A stretch of 20,908 nt of DNA from the NCBI GenBank assembly GCA_900544305.1, contig UQUV01000049.1, positions 1-20,908 on the forward strand, in the 5' to 3' direction. Every line of letters starts with the position of its first letter. Positions within the stretch are counted from its first letter, which is position 1. The notes beneath the pieces were generated by a model. The model was not told the DNA's origin. It ran no database searches and saw only the letters and a program-made list of their open reading frames with translations. Below, in pieces: positions 14,514-20,908 of the stretch. The stretch comes from an uncultured Porphyromonadaceae bacterium (GTDB taxonomy: Bacteria; Bacteroidota; Bacteroidia; Bacteroidales; Muribaculaceae). Position numbers and translations under genes: made by a program.

Positions 14514-16184
14514 ATGAAACGCAAACTATCCATCATATCCTTAGGCATTCTGCTTTCGCTGGCAAGCTGTACGGATGCCGACTTCGACAGCAAATATGAA
14601 GACCCGTCGAAAGTGACGTCAGTCACTATCAGCAACCTCATGGTTGGCGTGTTCCAGAAATCAAAGGACTACGACACCCACACCTACAACCGCTATTTCG
14701 GTTTCGACTCGCAGTTTGTGGGCAAATACGCCCAGACTTTCGGGTTCACCTACTCCAGCAGCATGTACACCCCCGGCTATATTCCCTACATCGACAGCCA
14801 ATGGGACAACCTCTACTCCGCCCTCACGCAATACCGCATGATGGAAAACCTCTACAATGCGGAAAACGAAAGCCAAAAGGCACAGAACGAAGCGTTCATG
14901 CTGGCAGCAAAGGTGCAGATTTACGATTATTTCTCCGCCACCGTCGACATTTTCGGCGACATGCCTTTCAGCAAGGCGTGTACGCTTCCGATAACCAACG
15001 ACGTGCAGCAGTCATACGCCCCTTACGACAAGGCGGAAGACATCTACCGCACGATTTTGGAAGACCTGAAGACAACAGCTCCGCGATTCCGTGAAGTGGC
15101 CACACCCCGCGACTTCACCACGCAGGACTTCATCAACAACGGCGACCTCGACAAGTGGGAACGCTATGCCAACAGCCTGCGCCTGCGTCTGGCCGTCAGA
15201 GTGTCGACACAGGGCGCACTGGCCGAACTGGGCCGCGAGCACGTGAAGGACATTCTCGAAAATCCCGGCAAATACCCGCTTATCGAGGAGCAGACAAACA
15301 ATGTGTTCATCGTCAACCAAAAATCAGGACAGCTTAATTTCACTGCCGGTCAGGGACTGGGCGACTGGGTGACCAACCGTCAGGCATCAGGTGCCGTCAT
15401 CGACCGCATGCTGAGCAACGGCAACTACGACATGAACAATACCACCAACCCGAACACGGGAACTTATGTTGCCGGAACCGACGACCCGCGTATCCTGCTC
15501 TACTACAACCCGGTGAGCATCACCAACAAAAACACCAGAAAGACCGACGAGAAACGCTATCTGGGTACCGACCTTACCGTAGCCGACGAAACGACGGAAT
15601 ACTACAACTCACAGGCAACCGACGAATTCGGCAACACCGGATTCTCGCAAATCACACAGAAGGGATTCTTTTGGGAAAACGACAAGTTCGACATGCTGAT
15701 TATGTCGTCGCCTGAAATCCATTTCCTCAAAGCGGAAGCCTACCTGATGGGATATGGCGTAACGAAGGACGAAGCCAAGGCAAAAGAAGAATTTGTGAAA
15801 GCCGTCAGCCAGTCCATCAACCTGTTCTACTACTACGATTCTATCAGTACCGGCGAAAATTCCCGTCAATATGAAGCTCCTACGGCTGAAGCCGTCACCG
15901 CCTTTGCCGAAAGCCGCTGGGCGAGTAAAAAATATACGGACAAGCTCGATGCCGTCATCACGCAGAAATGGCTGAACTTTGCCCTGCTCGCCAGCCGTGA
16001 AGCATGGGCCGACCTCCGCCGCACAGGCTATCCTTCGGGCCTCGTCTTTCCGGAAGTGGCAGGCACTATTCCCAATGTGCCCAACCGCTGGAAATATCCG
16101 ACAACAGAAATGAACTATAACCCCTATTATAAGGACGTCCGCGACAAGGACACATACTACACAAAACTATTTTGGGCAAAATAA
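14514..16184 (+). CDS. SusD/RagB-family substrate-binding lipoprotein
   Basis: This 556-aa surface lipoprotein has lipobox LASC (Cys19) followed by TDADFD. It shows the alpha-helical TPR-type layout of SusD-like proteins, and YDYFSATVDIFGDMPFSKA is characteristic of the SusD-like_2 subgroup, many members of which go with peptide, glycan or undefined substrates. The C-terminal part has EIHFLKAEAYLMGYG and REAWADLRRTGYPSG, common in the family. It forms the lid over the SusC barrel encoded immediately upstream and is surely co-transcribed with it. The strong hairpin terminator follows 26 nt after the stop. No enzyme gene (glycosidase, peptidase) accompanies the pair, so the substrate cannot be named. 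Confidence 0.94.
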   Translation: MKRKLSIISLGILLSLASCTDADFDSKYEDPSKVTSVTISNLMVGVFQKSKDYDTHTYNRYFGFDSQFVGKYAQTFGFTYSSSMYTPGYIPYIDSQWDNLYSALTQYRMMENLYNAENESQKAQNEAFMLAAKVQIYDYFSATVDIFGDMPFSKACTLPITNDVQQSYAPYDKAEDIYRTILEDLKTTAPRFREVATPRDFTTQDFINNGDLDKWERYANSLRLRLAVRVSTQGALAELGREHVKDILENPGKYPLIEEQTNNVFIVNQKSGQLNFTAGQGLGDWVTNRQASGAVIDRMLSNGNYDMNNTTNPNTGTYVAGTDDPRILLYYNPVSITNKNTRKTDEKRYLGTDLTVADETTEYYNSQATDEFGNTGFSQITQKGFFWENDKFDMLIMSSPEIHFLKAEAYLMGYGVTKDEAKAKEEFVKAVSQSINLFYYYDSISTGENSRQYEAPTAEAVTAFAESRWASKKYTDKLDAVITQKWLNFALLASREAWADLRRTGYPSGLVFPEVAGTIPNVPNRWKYPTTEMNYNPYYKDVRDKDTYYTKLFWAK

Positions 16185-16210
16185 CTGCAAATAAATCCTT
16201 GTTTACTCCG

Positions 16211-16251
16211 AACTCCGCCGGCCGGGAAGCATCCCGACGGCGGAGTTTTTT
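16211..16251 (+). terminator. Terminator of the SusC/SusD operon
   Basis: AACTCCGCCG (16211-16220) and CGGCGGAGTT (16238-16247) form a perfect 10-bp stem with a nested CGGG/CCCG hairpin, followed by a T run. Confidence 0.9.
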
Positions 16252-16284
16252 CGTTCGACCGATTCGAAGTTGCAAAAAATGCAC

Positions 16285-16292
16285 TACATTTG
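16285..16292 (+). promoter_or_regulatory. -7 element of the ABM-domain gene
   Basis: TACATTTG matches TAnnTTTG. A degenerate -33 (TTCG at 16263-16266, 18 bp upstream) is possible. It lies 90 bp before the ATG and opens a leader containing three hairpins. Confidence 0.55.
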
Positions 16293-16294
16293 TC

Positions 16295-16362
16295 GTCAGT
16301 GAACACTGACGCCTTCACAGGCGTTTATAACGTAGAAAATAACAACCGCCGGAAAGACCGGC
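16295..16362 (+). promoter_or_regulatory. Hairpin-rich 5' leader
   Basis: Three consecutive inverted repeats lie between promoter and start codon: GTCAGTG/CACTGAC (16295-16310), ACGCC/GGCGT (16309-16324) and GCCGG/CCGGC (16348-16362). The first two share two bases, so they compete. No known riboswitch class is recognised. The first could equally be a DNA operator just after the transcription start. Confidence 0.4.
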
Positions 16363-16381
16363 CAGTAAAAAACAGAAAATT

Positions 16382-16657
16382 ATGATTCGTTTAAACGTAT
16401 TTATTCAAGTAGAAGAGGCAAACCGTGCCGCAGTGTTGGAAGAAGCAAAAGCATTGACTGAAGCGTCATTGAAGGAAGAAGGTTGCGTGGCTTACGACAT
16501 TTTTGAAAGTGCAACCCGTCCTGACGTAATGATGATTTGCGAAACATGGAAAGACGAAGAAGTGCTTGCCGCACATTCCAAATCACGCCACTTCATTCTC
16601 CATGTTGGAAAAATCGAGAAATTGGCAAAAATGAAATTGGAAAAATTCAATTTCTAA
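16382..16657 (+). CDS. Antibiotic-biosynthesis-monooxygenase (ABM) domain protein
   Basis: This single-domain cytosolic protein of 91 aa has the ABM ferredoxin-like fold pattern: a first strand IRLNVFIQV, a helix rich in Glu/Ala, GCVAYDIFESATRPDVMMIC and ETWKDEEVLAAHSKSRHF. This resembles YgiN-type quinol monooxygenases and other small dimeric ABM proteins. Such proteins act on quinones, haem or aromatic compounds, but the exact substrate cannot be inferred here. The start at 16382 is the only good ATG. It has its own promoter and structured leader, and is followed 13 nt later by a small lipoprotein gene that is probably co-transcribed. Confidence 0.88.
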   Translation: MIRLNVFIQVEEANRAAVLEEAKALTEASLKEEGCVAYDIFESATRPDVMMICETWKDEEVLAAHSKSRHFILHVGKIEKLAKMKLEKFNF

Positions 16658-16670
16658 TCCATATATCAGG

Positions 16671-17075
16671 ATGAAACGTATTCTTTTCATTTGCAGCCTG
16701 TTGACAATTGTGGCAACAGGCTGCAAAAGTTCTCGCCCGGCAGCTATAGGATTCAGCCCTGACGAGCACGGTTGCAACGCAGCGGCCGGCTACCAGTGGT
16801 CGGAAGCCAAGCAGGACTGCATACGTGTCTGGGAAGCCGGCACACGCCTTTTTGCCCCCGACGGCAGCAACAGCATGACACCGCCAACGCTCATCCTCTC
16901 CGATGACAGGAAGAAAGCGGAAATCATCTATCCCAACGGCTTCCGTCTTCTGCTCACAGCCGAAAGCGACAACCTTTGGACCACCGGCGACTACCGCCTT
17001 ACGCTTGCCGACTCCGAGTGGACACTCTTCCAAAACGGAAAAATGCTCCTCCGTTCTTCAAAACCAACGGAATAG
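16671..17075 (+). CDS. Small lipoprotein with HGC/AGYxW cysteine motif
   Basis: This 134-aa protein has a signal peptide with lipobox ATGC (Cys18). The mature N-terminal part has DEHGCNAAAGYQWSEAKQDC followed by IRVWE, with Cys35 and Cys50 able to form a disulfide. I recall the pattern HGC...AGYxW...C[IVL]RxWE from other bacterial lipoproteins, without an assigned function. The C-terminal half (about 75-134) is beta-rich; AEIIYPNGFRLLLTAES and LWTTGDYRLTLADSEWTLF loosely resemble the MliC lysozyme-inhibitor fold, but this is a weak impression. It directly follows the ABM-domain gene. A periplasm-facing lipoprotein is expected, since the residues after Cys18 (KSSRP) lack the acidic surface-export signal seen in the B12 cassette lipoproteins. 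Confidence 0.75.
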   Translation: MKRILFICSLLTIVATGCKSSRPAAIGFSPDEHGCNAAAGYQWSEAKQDCIRVWEAGTRLFAPDGSNSMTPPTLILSDDRKKAEIIYPNGFRLLLTAESDNLWTTGDYRLTLADSEWTLFQNGKMLLRSSKPTE

Positions 17076-17092
17076 ATCGGAGTTTAGATAAC

Positions 17093-17133
17093 ACAAAAAG
17101 TGTAATCACAATTTGTGTAATTACACTTTTTGT
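17093..17133. repeat. 41-bp inverted repeat over the ATPase promoter
   Basis: ACAAAAAGTGTAA (17093-17105) and TTACACTTTTTGT (17121-17133) are perfect inverted arms. The middle is also nearly symmetric (CACAATTTGTG), giving a dyad centred on 17113. It covers the -33 TTTG of the downstream gene. It may be an operator, a terminator for the lipoprotein gene, or both. Confidence 0.8.
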
Positions 17134-17143
17134 ATTATTTTTG
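17112..17143 (+). promoter_or_regulatory. Promoter of the P-loop ATPase gene
   Basis: TTTG (17112-17115), 20 bp, then TATTTTTG (17136-17143) is a full Bacteroidetes consensus promoter. The -33 is at the dyad centre of the 41-bp inverted repeat. The ATG follows at 17165. Confidence 0.7.
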
Positions 17144-17164
17144 TTCAAAACAGAAAAATTGACA

Positions 17165-18301
17165 ATGGAAACTCCTTTTGTATTCGGAAAAATTGCAACC
17201 GACAAGAATTTCACCGACCGTGAACAAGAAACAAACTGTCTGGTAACCAACTTCAAATCCCTCATCAATACGATTATCATCTCGCCAAGAAGATGGGGCA
17301 AAAGTTCGCTTGTCAACAAAGCTGCACAATTGGCAACAGCCGACGACAGCCAATTAAGGATTTGCCATATCGACCTTTTCAATGTCCGTAGCGAAGAGCA
17401 TTTCTATTCCCTATTGGCACAAAAAATCATTGCCGCCACTTCATCAAAATGGGAAGAAGCCATCGAAAATGCAAAAACGTTTTTCTCCCAACTCATTCCA
17501 AAAATTACTATCGGGACAGATCCTACAAACGAAATTTCAATTGATTTCGATTGGGAAGAAGTAAAACACAATCCTGACGAAGTTCTCAACCTCGCTGAAA
17601 AGATTGCCAAGGAGAAAAAATTAAAAATAGTAGTATGCATTGACGAATTTCAGAACATTGCAGAATTTACCGACCCTGATTATTTTCAAAAAAAACTTCG
17701 TTCGCATTGGCAACTGCATCAGCACGTTGCCTATTGCCTGTACGGAAGCAAACGGCACATGATGCTGGAAGTTTTCACCAATTCTTCGAAGCCTTTCTAC
17801 AAATTCGGCAACCTGATGTTTCTGAATAAAATTGAAACGACTTATTTGGTAGACTTTTTCAAAACCCGTTTCCACGAAACAGGCAAGCAAATAAACGACG
17901 AAGCAGCTTTGTTGATTGCAAAACTGAGCGACAATCACCCTTATTATGCCCAACAACTCGCCCAGCTCTCCTGGCTGCGCACTTCTGACTGCTGCACAGA
18001 AACAATCGTCAAAGAAGCGCACTCCTCATTGGTTAAACAACTAAGCCTACTATTTGCAACCATTACAGAAACGCTCACGACACAACAACTCAATTTCCTC
18101 CATGCATTGATTTCCGGGGAAAAAGCCATCACATCGACGGAAACCATGCATAGATATAGAATCTCGTCACCGACATCCGTCGCACGTTCAAAAGCGGCCC
18201 TTATCAAAAACGACATTTTGGACAACGTTGCCGGTACACTGTCATTCCAAGATCCTATCTACGCCTATTGGCTAAAAACAGAGTATTTCGGTAATAAGTA
18301 A
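17165..18301 (+). CDS. AAA/STAND-type P-loop ATPase
   Basis: This 378-aa protein resembles the archaeal-type ATPases (COG1672, ATPase_2 group). Walker A is PRRWGKSSL (residues 41-49, Lys46). Walker B is VVCIDEFQNI (Asp160, Glu161), and a sensor-like YCLYGSKRHMM follows. A helical region with DNHPYYAQQLAQL precedes a winged-helix-like C-terminal part (about 310-370) ending in FQDPIYAYWLK. The N terminus FVFGKIATDKNFTDRE is the usual lead-in. The start at 17165 follows the promoter; the frame is open further upstream only by chance. It is visibly richer in A/T than its neighbours, which suggests later acquisition. Members are abundant in Bacteroidetes and of mostly unknown role. No partner nuclease is encoded next to it. 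Confidence 0.88.
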   Translation: METPFVFGKIATDKNFTDREQETNCLVTNFKSLINTIIISPRRWGKSSLVNKAAQLATADDSQLRICHIDLFNVRSEEHFYSLLAQKIIAATSSKWEEAIENAKTFFSQLIPKITIGTDPTNEISIDFDWEEVKHNPDEVLNLAEKIAKEKKLKIVVCIDEFQNIAEFTDPDYFQKKLRSHWQLHQHVAYCLYGSKRHMMLEVFTNSSKPFYKFGNLMFLNKIETTYLVDFFKTRFHETGKQINDEAALLIAKLSDNHPYYAQQLAQLSWLRTSDCCTETIVKEAHSSLVKQLSLLFATITETLTTQQLNFLHALISGEKAITSTETMHRYRISSPTSVARSKAALIKNDILDNVAGTLSFQDPIYAYWLKTEYFGNK

Positions 18302-18306
18302 AAAGC

Positions 18307-18347
18307 AACAATCCCCGTTTCGGACTAACACTGAAACGGGGATTGTT
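18307..18347. terminator. Bidirectional terminator between convergent genes
   Basis: AACAATCCCCGTTTC (18307-18321) and GAAACGGGGATTGTT (18333-18347) form a perfect 15-bp stem with an 11-nt loop, between the ATPase gene and the convergent barrel gene. Clear T runs are absent. Confidence 0.75.
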
Positions 18348-18368
18348 CAATCTATTCTGTCCGTAAGA

Positions 18369-20834
18369 CTATTTTCCTCCCTGGGGAGCGCCGCCTTGCT
18401 GCTGGTCACCGCCGGCTTTCACATCGTCGTTAGTGATGCTCCGCGCAGTCTGTTTCACCTGTGCCTTCAAATCGCCGAAACGCCAGCTGATGCTGATTCC
18501 GTAGCGCATCGTAGAATAGTCGACCGTGGAAATATTGCGGAACGTATCCGTAATTGTCTCATTCTTATAGCTCATCTTGTCGCTGAAAAAGTTGGAAACA
18601 TGCAGCGACACGTTCAAGCGCTTTTCTTTCAGGAAACCTTTCGACAGGCTTGCACCGTAGTAATAGTAGCTTCCAGATTTTCCCTGCAACATCACGCGCG
18701 GGCTGCCACCACCTCCAAACACGCTCAGATTCAAATCCCATGGCAACGTCTGCTGGAAATTGACAAAGCCGTTGGCATCAAAACCGCTGTTCTCGGCATT
18801 CAGTTCCACACTGCGGAAATCGGCATACGAAGAGGAAGCATTGACCGACAGACGGGTTTTCACGCTCGGATTCCAGTTCGCCCACAACGAAAGTCGTGCC
18901 TTCTTCGTCTTGCCCACATTACGGAAAGTTGATTCCATAATGTCGCCGTTCATAAACGAATAGCCCTCAATGCCATTGTTGACAAACATATAGCTCAACG
19001 TGGCGTTGATATTGAATTTCGCGGAGAAGCTGCCGTAAGTCAGACTGACATTGTGCGACTTTTCGGATTCCAAATCCGGATTACCATAACTCACCACATT
19101 CGGATTGCTCGTGTCGCGGAACGGGTTCAGATACCAGATGCCCGGGCGGTTGATGCGCATATTGTAGTTCAGCTTCAGGTTGGAAGCCGGAGTAATCATA
19201 TAGGCAAGATTGGCCGACGGCACCACATCGTCGAAACCGGCATCGAAATTCCGTTCGGGAGTAAGCGCATAGGCCACGTCGGTAAACGTGTGTTCGTAAC
19301 GGACTCCGGCCTTGAAACCCAATTTTTTCCATTTCAACTGATAGTCGGCATAGACAGCGGCAATGCTCTGTCGCTGGTCGTAGTCGGACGACATGGCCTG
19401 ATTTTCCGTTCTTGTCCCATCACCCAAAATGTCGTAATATTTCGAGTCACTGGCATTCTGTCGGAAAATATACGTCAAGCCGGCATCCACATAGTGCATG
19501 TCGGTGATTGGGTTCACATAGTCCACCTGCCCGGTATGTTCCATCGTGTGCGCCCGCTTGTCGAAATACTGGTCGGTCAACGTAAACGGCACATCCGTCA
19601 AATCGGAATAGTCGCTCAATGTTTCCGAGTTGTTCGGAGAATTGTTGAACTTATAGGAAACGGTGAGGTATTCACCTTTACGCTTGAACGAGTGCTGATA
19701 ATCGACATCCACACCGACATTTCCGAATTCCATACGAGTGTCGGTCAGCATATTGTAGCTGTAAATCGGATTTCGCTGCACATCCTCCATTTTCGTCAAC
19801 GTCGATCCGTCGGTGTTATATTTCCCGTCGAACAGATTCAATGAAAACGTCAGCAGGTTCAACGTATCCATTTCGTAGCTTCCCTGAATGTTGGCAAACT
19901 GGAAATTACCCTTAGTGTCGTTAGTACCCAACGTAGAAAGGTAGCGGGAATCGTCGCTCGTAAAGTTCTCGCGCAAACTGGTAGAATAGGAATCCATAGG
20001 CATCTGATGGTTATAGGAATAGTTGACGGACATTGTGAATTTTCCATACTGCACCGTTCCGTAGCCATAGGCATTCACATCCCTGTTAGTCACCCCCGTA
20101 CCCAACGAAACATTGTAACCCTGCATTTTCATGTCGGTCGTGACAATGTTCAGAATACCACCCACTCCCTCGGCATCATATTTTGCACCGGGGTCGGTAA
20201 TGACTTCTATCGACTTTATGGAACTTGCCGGCAGGCTGCGAAGTACTTCCTTCGGATTGTTGCTCATCAGCGTGTTCGGCTTGCCGTTGACATATACCTT
20301 AAAGCTGCTTGAACCGTTAAGCTGAATATTATCCTCGCCGTCGACAGTCACCATCGGCACTTTCCGAAGCATTTCCAATGCCGTATTGGTCTGCGCGTCG
20401 GGGTCATCCTTCACGCTATAGCTGATTTTGTCAATCTCCGCCTTTACCAACGGTTTCAGTGCAACGACATCCACCCCTTTCAGCACGACTGATGATTCAG
20501 CTGTGTAGAGCGTATCGAGGTCGGCCGTCCTTACAGCAGCCGAAACAGAAAAACGACGGTCCACCGTCTGTTTTCCCAGTGAGCTGATGGTCAGCCGGTA
20601 TTCGCCCGGTTTCGGAAGGGCTTCCTTAAATTTTCCGTCATTGTCGGTCACACCCACTTTCAGAGGCTTTTCACTGTTTCCGGCCGGAAATATGCGGACC
20701 GTGGCATAGGGTTCTCCCTCATTCAGCAAAGAATCCACAAGCACGCCTTTTACAAAGTAATCATTCTGCGCAACTGCATGTTGTGATGCGCCCAACAGAC
20801 AGGAACACAACACAATTTTGGCTATTCCATTCAT
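18369..20834 (-). CDS. TonB-dependent-receptor-like outer-membrane barrel protein
   Basis: This 821-aa protein has signal peptide MNGIAKIVLCSCLLGASQHAVAQ. A CarboxypepD_reg-like domain follows (about 28-110; GVLVDSLLNEGEPYATVRIF, TDNDGKFKEALPKPGEYRL). A plug-like domain (about 125-235) has ALEMLRKVPMVTVDGEDNI, VYVNGKPNTLM and SIKSIEVITDPGAKYDAEG. The rest is a beta-barrel of the OMP_b-brl_3 kind. In sequence style it differs from SusC and from BtuB and has no SusD partner, so cargo is unknown. After the last strand it has a 30-residue tail rich in Gly and Gln, found in related Bacteroidales proteins. It stands alone, reading toward the ATPase gene. No convincing promoter was identified in the 74 nt upstream. 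Confidence 0.92.
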   Translation of the reverse strand: MNGIAKIVLCSCLLGASQHAVAQNDYFVKGVLVDSLLNEGEPYATVRIFPAGNSEKPLKVGVTDNDGKFKEALPKPGEYRLTISSLGKQTVDRRFSVSAAVRTADLDTLYTAESSVVLKGVDVVALKPLVKAEIDKISYSVKDDPDAQTNTALEMLRKVPMVTVDGEDNIQLNGSSSFKVYVNGKPNTLMSNNPKEVLRSLPASSIKSIEVITDPGAKYDAEGVGGILNIVTTDMKMQGYNVSLGTGVTNRDVNAYGYGTVQYGKFTMSVNYSYNHQMPMDSYSTSLRENFTSDDSRYLSTLGTNDTKGNFQFANIQGSYEMDTLNLLTFSLNLFDGKYNTDGSTLTKMEDVQRNPIYSYNMLTDTRMEFGNVGVDVDYQHSFKRKGEYLTVSYKFNNSPNNSETLSDYSDLTDVPFTLTDQYFDKRAHTMEHTGQVDYVNPITDMHYVDAGLTYIFRQNASDSKYYDILGDGTRTENQAMSSDYDQRQSIAAVYADYQLKWKKLGFKAGVRYEHTFTDVAYALTPERNFDAGFDDVVPSANLAYMITPASNLKLNYNMRINRPGIWYLNPFRDTSNPNVVSYGNPDLESEKSHNVSLTYGSFSAKFNINATLSYMFVNNGIEGYSFMNGDIMESTFRNVGKTKKARLSLWANWNPSVKTRLSVNASSSYADFRSVELNAENSGFDANGFVNFQQTLPWDLNLSVFGGGGSPRVMLQGKSGSYYYYGASLSKGFLKEKRLNVSLHVSNFFSDKMSYKNETITDTFRNISTVDYSTMRYGISISWRFGDLKAQVKQTARSITNDDVKAGGDQQQGGAPQGGK

Positions 20835-20908
20835 CGAGGTTTGTATTTTTCCGTTAAGTACATGACAAAAAATGTCGTTATGATTAATTATCTAATTATC
20901 AACTTGTT

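Noticed and set aside
18369..20834. BtuB-type cobalamin transporter
   Set aside because: It carries an N-terminal CarboxypepD_reg domain and an OMP_b-brl_3 style barrel, has no riboswitch, and is transcribed away from the B12 cassette.

Overview
The window looks like chromosomal DNA from a member of the Bacteroidales (Bacteroides/Prevotella-type). The grounds are a SusC/SusD outer-membrane pair, a CarboxypepD_reg/OMP_b-brl_3 type receptor, several lipoproteins with acidic residues just after the lipidated Cys, and repeated TAnnTTTG (-7) promoter elements instead of sigma70 boxes. I do not assign a genus.

Layout. Positions 1-291 hold a terminator-like hairpin and short repeats. polA (292-3060, minus) is divergent from a long-chain polyprenyl diphosphate synthase (3190-4161) and rnhB (4165-4770, GTG start, probably co-transcribed). 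A tRNA-Pro(CGG) with its own promoter and terminator follows. Then comes a gene-free stretch of about 0.7 kb with a dense cluster of DnaA-box-like 9-mers and a complete cobalamin (B12) riboswitch.

The riboswitch heads three surface-lipoprotein genes (5698-9392): a protein of unrecognised family, here called family A (copy 1), and two BtuG-like beta-propeller proteins. A strong terminator closes this unit. A second family A gene (9663-10685) closely resembles the first but has a separate candidate promoter and no riboswitch. The four genes together form an A-G-G-A block. The riboswitch and the propellers point to capture of cobalamin or other corrinoids at the cell surface. No BtuB-type transporter or BtuFCD is present.

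Next come tRNA-Gln(TTG) with promoter and terminator, a second small group of DnaA-like boxes, and a SusC/SusD pair (11153-16184) of unknown substrate, ended by a strong terminator. After that are an antibiotic-biosynthesis-monooxygenase (ABM) domain protein with a hairpin-rich leader, a small lipoprotein, a lower-GC P-loop ATPase whose promoter is overlaid by a 41-bp inverted repeat, and a convergent TonB-dependent-receptor-like outer-membrane barrel (18369-20834, minus).

Most notable are the riboswitch-controlled lipoprotein cassette with its duplicated uncharacterised family, the DnaA-box-like array, and a PolA whose proofreading-domain catalytic residues appear to be lost.
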